A DNA stretch of 64,000 nt, taken from the NCBI GenBank assembly GCA_963576725.1, contig OY755241.1, positions 61,005,071-61,069,070 on the forward strand, written 5' to 3'. Under the pieces are notes generated by a model. It was not told where the DNA came from and did not search any database. It saw nothing but the letters and a program-made list of their open reading frames with translations. This stretch comes from Azorinus chamasolen. Taxonomy: Eukaryota > Mollusca > Bivalvia > Cardiida > Solecurtidae. Both the position numbers and the translations under genes were made by a program. Of this stretch, positions 13,201 through 22,557 are shown piece by piece. Positions within the stretch are counted from its first letter, which is position 1; each line of letters starts with the position of its first letter.

Positions 13201-13360
13201 TTGATCTATCTACCAGTAGTTTCAAACATTGCAATGCTAGAATATGTCATAATCTATATAAATATATCGAATTACTAAATCACAGTCAATGAACTTTCAC
13301 TTTACTTAGTAGTTTTACCTAGCTATTTCCGGAGTTGTTGATAGACGGTGAATTAGGGTG
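10284..13360. mobile_element. Candidate 3.1-kb inverted-repeat element with TACGGCGAATAG subterminal motifs
   Basis: Left arm 10284-10340 and right arm 13305-13360 are inverted copies of about 55 bp sharing ACCGTCTATCAACAACTCCG and TAGCTAGGTAAAACTACTAAG. Inside, TACGGCGAATAG occurs three times in forward orientation at 10710-10785. Its complement CTATTCGCCGTAC and relatives occur three to four times at 12807-12955. This mirrored layout is typical of DNA transposons with repeated transposase-binding sites. No transposase is visible in the interior. A C-rich run lies at 12025-12050. Confidence 0.65.
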
Positions 13361-13702
13361 CCTGGCAGATTGTAGATAGAACTAGATTAATTTCTTCTCC
13401 GCCGATATCAAAGATAGGGTAGTTTTGATATCGACATCGGTTAATAGGCTAAAATGCCGACCGCATTTCTCTATGCAAACGACTCCTCATGAATTAGCCG
13501 GGCCGACACACACCTCACAATTCTCGGTTTAAATTACCCCCGTAGAACCAAAATAGTCGCTGCTTGACGAAATCAAAATATAGCTCAGAAAAAGGTTCGT
13601 TTTCGTTTCATTTAAAAGATTTATTCAGACATTGAGGCTTAAAAAAATAGGTTTGTTTCTGGTTACCTGTCCCGACCGTCCATTTTACCCCCGACTCTCT
13701 GT

Positions 13703-13985
13703 TTAGCTCACCAGAGCACGTTTGTGATCGCCTGATGAATGTCGGGTGTCGACAATTTAAACCTTTAAAAATCTTCTCTGAATCTACATGGTTCCCAGCT
13801 TTCATATTTGGCACATATCATCTGTAGGTCCTCCTCAAAAGTTATATAAATTATGCCCCTGGGGTCAAAATTGGCCCCGCCCCAGGGGTGCCTTGTTTTC
13901 TATTGAAATATATAGTAAAACTTTGAATATCTTCTCAGAAACTGGAAGGTTCTCAGCTTTCATATTTGGCACATAGTGGACTTGT
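13703..13985 (+). mobile_element. Truncated AGCTCACC-type element (variant with 165-bp monomer)
   Basis: TTAGCTCACCAGAGCACG begins the 5' block, followed by about one and a half monomers. Landmarks are TTTCATATTTGGCACAT, AAGTTATATAAATTATGCCC and GGTCAAAATTGGCCCCGCC. There is no 3' hairpin. It is the same monomer as the long copy at 36668-38133. Confidence 0.7.
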
Positions 13986-14480
13986 GATCAAATGTTGTAT
14001 TAATTGATAGCAAAATGATAGTAAAGGTTTAAAATGGAAAAGTAGTAAAGTCAAGCAGGCAAAGCCACATACAAGACGCAACCACCACCAAAACACCGAT
14101 GAAGGTTTAATAGAGGTTTCGACAAACTGGTAATATTGCTCAGCAACCATTACCATGAGGTGATAAATATCAGTACATCAATACTTTTGATTTTATGGGA
14201 ATTTCCAGGTCTTAAAATCTATTTTAAGAACAGAACTTTCGACAGTCTTCGGTCCCGTGCTAAATATCTGCGTAAATAATTACTTTCTGTACTATATGGC
14301 GTTTTAACTGAACTCTAAGAAGTTTATAGAACATGTCTGTGTAACATGGTGCCTTACATGTGTGGTGATTATGTTAATTATTGCATTTAATTCAATTTGC
14401 GAGGCCGAAGCAGCTAATTATCATAAAACATGGTGTTTGAAATAACTGCAATATCGTAATAGTTTCGCAATGTGTAGAGG

Positions 14481-14875
14481 GAATCCGGGTCAAAACGGCC
14501 CGCTACCAAAACGGCCCGGGTCAAAACGGCTACTCTGTTTGCAAATGTGTGAAAACATGTTTATATTAGGGAAAGGGATAAATGGAGAAGATTAAAGGTA
14601 CCAATAATCAGGCTAAAGGTTTTGAATTCAAACATTGCAAGTGCATGTGAATATATAGATGTTAAAACACATACGATTGGGCGAGTTTAGTTTTTTACTT
14701 GGACTATAAGGATTTGCTGTTGCGCGTCTATTCATCGGGGAAAGGGTTAAATAATACATGTACTTAATTATAATACTTGAGTGAAACATTGTCAGAATAT
14801 AAAAGTGGGCCGTTTTGACCCGGGCCGTTTTGACTCGGGGGCCGTTTTGGAAGTGGGCCGTTTTGACCCGAGACC
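14481..14875. mobile_element. 395-bp MITE with 9-bp target-site duplication
   Basis: The left end carries three iterations of the GGTCAAAACGGCCC / ACCAAAACGGCCC word. The right end carries about four iterations of its complement GGGCCGTTTTGACCC. GTGTAGAGG flanks the element at 14472-14480 and 14876-14884. A 9-bp duplication with long repetitive inverted ends points to a Mutator-like source. If the first G is a chance match the duplication is 8 bp, which would suit hAT. No coding capacity is seen. Confidence 0.75.
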
Positions 14876-15029
14876 GTGTAGAGGCATATAAAACTGTTGT
14901 ATGCCAGTCGAGGTATTCACTAATGAAAATGCAGTTTACTACTAGGTCATATGCAAATTACAATGTAACAGTTTCTTATTGGTGGAAAACTAGAACAAAA
15001 GTGAAAATAGACAGCTAGCCGCTGAAAAA

Positions 15030-15390
15030 AATTAACAGATGTAAAAGATATAGCCAATTCCTTAGCTGATGCTTTTCCTAAAAACTCTTCATCAGCTAAG
15101 TCCACACCTGAATTTAAATATATAAAAATATAAAATTTTAATTTTATTTGAATCTAAGGAAAAGGTAATTCCATCTTTTGGAATATGTATGAAAAACTGT
15201 TTTCAAAATAGCGATATAGATACGACTTTAGTTGAAAAGACTAAAGTTTGGACTATTAAACCACCAAAAGATATTTTTGAACTAACAAGACATAAAAAGT
15301 CTGAAACAAGCTCGCTTGAATTCACTTCTTTTTTAAATGTAATAATTTCGTTTTTGAAAGAGACTGGTCTTCATTCTAAAATATAAATAT
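15030..15390 (+). pseudogene. LINE ORF2 fragment with internal deletion
   Basis: The first part (15035-15120) translates to a piece with IANSLADAF and STPEF, typical of the linker before the RT domain in I/Jockey-type LINEs. It then jumps directly to the region just upstream of RNase H (KEKVIPSFGI, TRHKKSETSS), so most of the RT is deleted. The protein-level match to copies at 29800 and 49040 is clear. It ends before the RNase H Asp. Confidence 0.7.
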
Positions 15391-15486
15391 TTTTAATCGT
15401 TCTATTATATTCTGTAATCCTTTCTACATTTTCATCTTCGTATATTTTAATGATTTACAGAGTTAAGTTATTAAGGTATATTTTTA

Positions 15487-15740
15487 TGCCCCCAGATCAG
15501 ATTGGGGGGGGGGCCATATTGTTTTTGCCCTGTTTTTCTGTTTGTAAGCAACTTCAACATAACTTTTGAGCCAGTACAGATAGAGACTTGATAATTAGTA
15601 TGCATATGTATCTCATAAAGCCGCACATTTTGAGGTGTAACATGTCAAGGTCAGGGGTCAAATCACCGACTTTAACATTGGACAACTTTTGAACCAGTAA
15701 AGATAGAGACTTGATATTTGGCATGCTTGTGTATTATTGT
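15487..15740 (+). repeat. Start of a 'TATGCCCCC..' element with 135-bp minisatellite
   Basis: It begins TTATGCCCCCAGATC followed by a G-run, then about one and a half monomers with CATAACTTTTGA-like, AGATAGAGACTTGATA and GACATGTCAAGG-like words. The same monomer forms the array at 29040-29665. No gene. Confidence 0.6.
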
Positions 15741-15991
15741 AATTAGTACATACAATATGTACTCACCAGTTAGCTGAGGAGAGCTGTTTCTACTCGAGTG
15801 TGAATGGTGTGGGGGCGATCTCCTGGTTTCGCGGGCGAACGTCAATCCGGTGCGCATGCGCCCACTATCAGCTCCCTGCACATGCACCACCTGCTCCCCA
15901 CGTAGTCCATTCGGCTGGGGTCCATTCGGCCCCAGCCGAACCCTTCGGCCCCAGCCGAACCGTACACAAAGGATAACCCACTTTTGCTACA
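15735..15991 (-). repeat. Candidate 3' LTR of the gypsy-type element
   Basis: Reading minus, the purine run AAGAAGGGGAGGAA is followed at once by TGTAGCAAAAGTGGG, the arrangement expected at a polypurine tract/LTR junction. The region contains two copies of TTCGGCTGGGGCCGAA. The far end is not fixed because no second LTR survives for comparison. I place it where a minisatellite fragment begins. Confidence 0.45.
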
Positions 15992-16006
15992 TTCCTCCCC
16001 TTCTTA
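15992..16006 (-). promoter_or_regulatory. Polypurine tract
   Basis: On the minus strand this is a purine-rich stretch (AAGAAGGGGAGGAA) ending directly before TG. In LTR elements this tract primes plus-strand DNA synthesis. It lies about 290 bp past the TatD-frame stop, which supports that frame being inside the element. Confidence 0.6.
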
Positions 16007-18252
16007 TAGAAAGGAGGAGTACGTGGTTATATCCGGATAAGCTTCACTGAATTGCTTCAGGAAAATGAATGCCCTGAGATGGGAACCCGGAAAGCTTAGC
16101 CTCAGTAGGGCTAAAAAGGTATCCCTAGTGATGTTACCAAAGCACATTCTGGATGAATATGGCTAATATTACAAATAAATATAGAAATATTAGGAACTGC
16201 TGGAAATGGGTTGCTAAATATACAACTAGACTGAACAGGCCCTAAAGTCATGTAATATATAAACGTACTAGAAAAATAACTAGAACCCATACAATGTTTT
16301 GGTGTTTTCTAAAGCATGGGAAAACAAGGTTGACAAACTGATCTCCCGCTTGCTAGACACAAGGCAACCAACGTCCCCAAGGAATTTGGGCGTATTAACC
16401 CGAAGCCTCCTTACAGGGGACAAATAGGGAGAATCAGTTTCAAACAGATCCTATTCAAAGGGACTGCTTGTAACCCAGAGATCTGTTTGGGTGAAAATTG
16501 CTGGACTGATGCTGTAAACCCAAAATGACACTTAGGAAAATGTTGGGACCAGACTAAGACATCCTCTGCTGAACCCCCAAAACAATGTAAATGAATGGGT
16601 TGAAGGCTACCACAATACTGAGTAATCATATCAAAAACTGCAATAAGGATTAATGTTAACCTTAGGAGAACCTCTAATATGCATAACAAGAGTTTTTGAA
16701 ACACTGCAGTAGGATAAAACCCTTTTCAAAACATCTAGCTGCAGCTGCCAAGTATTTTCCGGCTCAGTAAGGTCATAACCAACTTCCCCAATAGCATTTA
16801 CACCAGGATGGTGAATCAGAGAAACAAACTGTTGTTCCTTCTGCATATTAAACAGCTCCACCTTCCTGGGATGCAACCCAACTGCCATCTTCAGATGATT
16901 ATCTAAAGGCAAGACAGAAGGATACCTCTCCGGATCACAAAACACGGCGACCACCCCCACCACATTAACAAGAATTTTCGGACGGACCCCCTGATCTACC
17001 CCCATGAGCTCCCTGACCGACCGTATGCCAGAACCACTACCCCACATAGAGGCACATGCCCGATCCAAATGCATATGGCTGTCAATGACCTCAAAGGGAA
17101 CAGGGGCAGCGGGAGATACAACCGCCTTAACAAGGGGCGTGCTAACAGGGTGTGGGTCGACGACGTGCTGAACCAAAGGAACAGAAGCTACCTTAACTGG
17201 AATCTCCGCCAACCAAGGACAAGGACTAGGAAAAGACTGTTGGGAAGATGACGAAGACTTTGATTTCTACGTAAACTCCTAGCTCTTCTCCGAAACTGCT
17301 CAATTGCAGATCGGAAAGCAGATATCACAAGGCACCTCCAATGAATCAGACAAGCCGGAGAGTTAATAGGGTGTAAAGTGAACCTATCAGGAACGGTCCA
17401 ACCCTCATGCTTACAAAGCGCCAACATCTCCTTCCTCATCGTCTAAGTGATGATAGCCTTGGACAAATCCCCTTTTCCCCCCACCAAAGTAATTAAAGTG
17501 TCTAAAGGTTTCTCTGCCCCCCCTAACCAATCTCCCAAAAGCCTTAACAACACCGCCCTAGACTTATGAAATCTTGAGGACCCTAACTCCAGCTCCGACA
17601 AATTAGACCAAAATAAGATCGGAAGATGTTTCTGAAACATGTGTTGTCTAAGATTCCGACTGACGAACTTGCAGCCCTTAAAATTACAAATATTAGTATG
17701 AGCAGGACGGACTTCCACTCCTGACACAGAAGGCAAAATACAAGACTCCTCAAGTTCCATACACTCCTCCTCCATTGGTGGAAAGACTTCGTTAACAATC
17801 TCCGACCAAGAAACAGAAATACCTTCCTCCTGTGAATCCCTTGCTCCCGAAACTATTGGATCCACCTCGAGACACAGGGAAGCACTCTCTGCAGAGCTCT
17901 CAGAAGGGGCAACAGCCTGAGTTTGGGGGCACTCCAGAGACACTGACTCGCCGGTAAGGGACGGTACAGCATCAACTGACATAGGAGAGTTACCAAAATC
18001 GGTCTTAATGACTTCCAGACCAGGATTACTTTTCAAACGAATATCCTTAAAATTTTACCAGGTTCGTATTCTTGGACTTTGGTATTAGGGAGACGCACTT
18101 TGTTCATTTTTGGATTTACATGCGGGATATTAGTGAGAATCCATTTAGCAGAAAAGAAAAATTCAGCTTCGAGCTGAGCCTGTTCAACCCACCTCCAGCA
18201 GCGTTTAGAAACCGCCAAACGGTACATAGCTATGCCTAACCTTTCAAAGTCT

Positions 18253-18277
18253 TCAAAGCTTAGATTCATAGCCATAC
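18253..18277. repeat. Target-site duplication, left copy (LINE at 18278)
   Basis: The 25-bp word beginning TCAAAGCTTAGATTC and ending CCATAC is repeated exactly at 20101-20125, on the other side of the LINE copy. Confidence 0.9.
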
Positions 18278-20100
18278 AAAAGATGATGAGAGAGTCGCAG
18301 CTGCCTTTGTGGCTGATGACACAGAGACAAAATTTCGGCTTCCTGATAATGCCTCCATTTTTTCAGCAGAGATCAAAGCTATTGATTTAGCTCTTGATTA
18401 TATTGCTGGAAAATCATATAGTAAACATATAATCTTTTCGGATTCTCTGAGTAAATGTTCTACAAAAAATGTTCTTATTAAAAAACTTGTTTTAAAATAC
18501 CATGAAATGTCTTATTCAAAAGATGTAATATTTTGTTGGATACCTAGTCATTGTGGAATACAGGGTAACGAGAGGGCGGATCTTGCAGCGAAGTCTGCGC
18601 TTGAATCGCCTGAATCTGATATGAGATTACCGTATTCGGATTTCAAACCACAAATTACTAGACATATTCTATATAAATGGCAGGATTCTTGGAATGATGA
18701 AATTCATAACAAGCTCCATGCTGTTAAACCTATTTTAGGTGAACATCTTTGTTCATGCTTACCAATTCGGCGTGATGAGGTCGTATTGGCCAGAATAAGA
18801 ATTGGACATTCTTTTTTAACTCATTCATTTTTACTGAAAGGTGAAGTTCAACCTGAATGTTTATTTTGTTTTGAGCCTTATACAATTCAGCACATTCTCA
18901 TTGAATGTCCTGATTTAATCTTAATCAGAGATACGTTCTTTCAAGCAGATTCCCTGAGGGAACTGTTTGAGCTGGTAGAAATACCAAAAATATTTGATTT
19001 TTTAAAAGCCATTAATATACAGTGAAATCGCGATGAGTCGACATACCATGGGAGATCGCATACATGTCGAGTCAGCCCGCATGTCGACTCAATGCATTGA
19101 AAATCCATCGTGACTGCAGACGATTCCGATGGTAGACATGTTACTGTGTTCTGTGTATTGAAATGATTTTCGGCGTTTATAATACTTACTTTTTCGTGAG
19201 ATGTACTGTCTGGTAATTAAATGACAAAATAACCGTTTGCTCATTTTATTCCTTACATATTCTACATGAGACCAAAATATAAACAAAAACAACACAAACT
19301 TATAAAAAATTAAATCAGTGCATACGAACAAACATGACAAATATCAACAGCATTACACCTAACGTTCATACATAAGTGCGTCATATAGGTCTAAACAGTA
19401 TGCATAATGCACAACACTGCATATGATTCATTTTAACAAAATGGATCCAGAATAAATAGGTATTTACTGATGTTTTCGATATATAGTAAAGATACATGTG
19501 TTTAGCATTGGTGGAAACTGCTGTTTTTATACAAAATAGTCATGTCAATCAAAATTTATTGAACAGTGTCAACACCGGCATATGTGTGAATAATTGCCGT
19601 CATTAACACAGTTTGCTTGTGTTTTGGCGTGATCACCGATAGAGGTGCGAAACTCTTCTGTCGGCTGATCAGTTTTTGATGTCGAGTCGGCGTGTTGTCA
19701 ATTATAGTAATTACAATTGTCGGGGCTGTGCACCTATGTCGAGTCAGCGTGTTTAACGAGTCACCGTGTTTCGAGTCAGTGTGGATAGTTTACATAGAGA
19801 TTAGAAGGCAAGTTCTCGGGACCATTAAAGATTGTCGAGTCAGGCCGTAATGTCGAGTCGACGCATGTCGATTCATTGTAATTTTACTGTATATTCTAAA
19901 ATTTAAAAGGTATATTTTTAGAATGTCGTTTATGTTTTGTCCTTATTTTATTTACAATCCTGTTGATCGGGACTGACATTTACATAATCTAGTGAGATTG
20001 TCTTTATTTGATTTCATCACATAGTTTTATTTACGTTATTTATTCGGCTCTATATGACCATCAGTGTCGATGGGCCGTAAAACACCATTCATTCATTCAT
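18278..20100 (+). mobile_element. 5'-truncated LINE with RNase H domain and (CATT)n tail, itself hit by a MITE
   Basis: It starts mid-ORF just after the YTDGS block and runs through RNase H. Visible catalytic residues are SAEIKAI (Glu), FSDS (Asp) and SHCGIQGNERAD (His..Asp). A C-terminal CLFC..H..EC knuckle and a stop follow, then a 3' UTR ending GGGCCGTAAAACACCATTC(ATTC)n. It lacks the VLQSL codons present in the copy at 49040. Exact 25-bp target-site duplications flank it. Non-LTR elements with a C-terminal RNase H belong to the I-like clades; Nimb is possible but unproven. Confidence 0.9.
19020..19889. mobile_element. 870-bp MITE with CAGT termini inserted at TA
   Basis: Compared with intact LINE copies, the sequence ATTAATA|TATTC is split here by an insertion flanked by TA. 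The termini are CAGTGAAATCGCGATGAGTC on the left and, read inward from the right, CAGTAAAATTACAATGAATC, matching over about 25 bp. Motifs of the form TGTCGAGTC recur several times inside both ends. TA target duplication with CAGT-type ends fits a Tc1/mariner-type source. No transposase is encoded. Confidence 0.85.
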
Positions 20101-20125
20101 TCAAAGCTTAGATTCATAGCCATAC
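20101..20125. repeat. Target-site duplication, right copy
   Basis: Exact 25-bp repeat of 18253-18277. Its coding partner sequence continues into the N-part of the TatD frame, showing that the LINE disrupted that frame. Confidence 0.9.
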
Positions 20126-20243
20126 CCAAAGTTTGCTTGAATAGCTGTGACGGCTTCATCAAGCAACCAGAATCCAGTTTCTTTTGGACCTGCTGGATGG
20201 CGACCTGGGCATTCATGATTGACTGCAAAATAAGGAGGAGGGA

Positions 20244-21585
20244 TTAAGCATCAAGACAGAATGAACAAAAATACTCATTAATATTCAGTGCGTCACTCGG
20301 AGTAATATTCACACATCTGCCATGAAACTCCGCACAGCTGTCACACTGAATCATGAATTCATTCTGATAAGGACCTCTACACGAACAGTAGAGATCTTGT
20401 CTGCTGTCGCCCAAAGGCTTGGCTACAAGAGAGTCCATAAGAGCAGAGTTGCCCTGGAACTTCCGCAGCCAAGTAGGCACTTCCCTATCCTTGCAAATGT
20501 TGAGCTTGTCATGATGGCAAGTGACAATAGTATTCCTCAATTTAACCCGAAATAAAGTAGGACTGAACTTAACTACTATAATGCCTGGACCCTTCCATTG
20601 TGGCAAGAGTTTCATGCCCTTCCCCTTGTTCAGACTCGGAGAATAAACAAGGTCACCAACCTGGAAGGTGCGCTCCAAAACACGCAAGTCATAGTCCCGC
20701 TTCTGATTAGTCTTGAGATTGTCACGAGCCGCCTTGTGGGCCAAAGAGATAGCTGACTCGAGCTTCTCCAGATATTCCTCCGCACAATCATTTTTTAAGT
20801 GCCTAGTGTTAAAGATCAAATCGGTTACCTGGTTTGTCTCTCGACCCAACATGAGCCGATTAGGTGTAAAACCTGTTTGACGATTGACCGAAGACCTCAG
20901 CGCACCGGCAATTTGCGGAAGGAAAGTATCCCAGGAAGTTGGGGATCTCTGAATGAAGCATCGAACAGCATCCATTAAAGTCCTATTAAAACGTTCAACT
21001 TGACCATTGCCTGAGGGTCTATAGGGCGTGGTTCGTGCCTTATGAATTTTCAGAATCTCACACAGTTTGGTAAACAGGTGACTTTGAAAATTACTACCTT
21101 GATCACTGAAAACTTCAAAAGGGTATCCAAACCTACTGAAGAATTTATTAACCAAGGCGGTAGCAGTAGTTTCCGCATTCTGGGAAGGTAAGGGAATACA
21201 CTCCACCCATTTGGTGAATTGATCAACAATCATTAGAATATATTCATTACCTTTCTCAGTGCGAGGTAAAGGACCAAGGAAATCAATGTGCACTCGCTCC
21301 ATGGGCGCCCCAGCTTGATGTAGGATCAGAGGGCTCTTACTCTTCCTGGACGCCTTTTTGTTTTGATTGCAAGTGGAACAAGAAGAAACAAAGTTTAACT
21401 GCTGTGCTCATACGATACCAAAAATACTTGCTCTTCATTCGGAGTCGAGTCCTATCAACACCTTGATGACCAGTAGAAGGAAGATCGTGGTTCATTCTCA
21501 AAGCCTCCGTTCGGAGGGCTTCAGGGACGACCAACACACGGTCTTCACCTTCGTGTTCATTATTAGATTTCCAAAGTAGGCGAAA
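20244..21585 (-). pseudogene. Gypsy-type integrase with C-terminal PHD finger
   Basis: The N-part (21585-21400) is the zinc-binding HHCC region: H.LPSTGHQG and then cysteines that fall out of frame, indicating a frameshift near 21390. The catalytic core follows from 21302 in a 352-residue open stretch: Asp in MIVDQFTKW, Asp in FSDQGSNF and Glu in GNGQVERFNRT, the DDE triad. A GPY/F-like segment (VGDLVYSPSLNKG, PQWKGPGII) follows. The last 50 residues form a C4HC3 PHD finger: CSC, CDSC, H, C, then CSFC. PHD fingers read histone H3 tails, so a role in targeting integration is a plausible inference, analogous to chromodomains of chromoviruses. A LINE separates the N-part from the polyprotein upstream. 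Confidence 0.9.
21569..21581. repeat. 13-bp target-site duplication (pair at 22501-22513)
   Basis: TTCCAAAGTAGGC occurs on both sides of the LINE at 21582-22500. Gypsy coding sequence (minus strand) reads on across the duplication. Confidence 0.85.
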
Positions 21586-22500
21586 CAAGCTCGCTTGAAT
21601 TCAGTTCTTTTTTAAATGAAATAATTTCAAGATTTGAAGATTATGAACAACTTTATACTGATGGTTCAAAAGATGATGAGAGAGTCGCAGCTGCCTTTGT
21701 GGCTGATGACACAGAGACAAAATTTCGGCTTCCTGATAATGCCTCCATTTTTTCAGCAGAGATCAAAGCTATTGACTTAGCTCTTGATTATATTGCTGGA
21801 AAATCATATAGTAAACATATAATATTTTCGGATTCTCTTTCTGTTTTACAATCTCTGAGTAAATGTTCTTATTAAAAAACTTGTTTTAAAATACCATGAA
21901 ATGTCTAATTCAAAAGATGTAATATTTTGTTGGATACCTAGTCATTGTGGAATACAGGGCAACGAGAGGGCGGACATTGCAGCGAAGTCTGCCCTTGAAT
22001 CGCCTGAATCTGATATGAGATTCATGCTTGCCAATTCGGCGTGATGAGGTCGTATTGGCCAGAATAAGAATTGGACATTCTTTTTTAACTCCTTCATTTT
22101 TACTGAAAGGTGAAGTTCAACCTGAATGTTTATTTTGTTTTGAGCCTTATACAATTCAGCACATTCTCATTGAATGTCCTGATTTAATTTTAATCAGAGA
22201 TAGGTTCTTTCAAGCAGATTCCCTGAGGGAACTGTTTGAGCTGGTAGAAATACCCAAAATATTTGATTTTTTAAAAGCCATTAATATATATTCTAAAATT
22301 TAAAAGGTATATTTTTAGAATGTCGATTATGTTTTGTCCTTATTTTATTTACAATCCTGTTGATCGGGACTGACATTTACATAATCTAGTGAGATTGTCT
22401 TTATTTGTTTTCATCATATAGTTTTATTTACATTATTTATTCGGCTCTATATGACCACCAGTGTCGATGGGCCGTAAAACACCATTCATTCATTCATTCA
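21582..22500 (+). mobile_element. LINE copy with two internal deletions, inside the integrase region
   Basis: It begins GAAACAAGCTCGCTTG, the same family position as about 49080 in the complete copy, and ends in (ATTC)n. Relative to that copy it lacks about 14 bp near 21870 and roughly 150 bp at about 22022 (from PYSDFK to FCSC). The RNase H YTDGS, SAEIKAI and SHCGIQ blocks remain. Target-site duplications flank it. Confidence 0.9.
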
Positions 22501-22557
22501 TTCCAAAGTAGGCCATCCTCCAAAAAGAATAAATCTCTGTTAATCCAATGAAACTTT

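Larger units (their letters stand above)
16280..20216 (-). pseudogene. Third frame of the gypsy-type element: zinc-finger-like N-part plus TatD-family nuclease domain
   Basis: The frame opens at ATG 20216, preceded by a pyrimidine-rich stretch and CAG, which looks like a splice acceptor, 28 bp beyond the integrase stop. The N-part is interrupted by a LINE (18278-20100). Its middle holds a CNFKGC..RQHMFQKH motif, C2H2-like with non-standard spacing. The C-part (about 17110-16280) is TatD-like: an H-x-H metal site in DSHMHLD, then VGLHP, a GEVGYD block, LVMHIRG, a Gly-rich IHLHCFGGS stretch, and a later ETDSPY-type block readable only after a shift. At least three frameshifts (near 18040, 17250, 16470 and possibly 16680) and an in-frame TAG at 17443 break it. 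Known TatD proteins are metal-dependent DNases. That this one acts on element or host DNA is inference. A captured host gene merely overlapping the element is the alternative, but the polypurine tract downstream argues against it. Confidence 0.75.

Noticed and set aside
16411..16704. Separate hydrophobic protein at the end of the TatD frame
   Set aside because: Its downstream part is the TatD C-terminal region in a shifted frame; the hydrophobic start is out-of-frame reading of upstream TatD codons.
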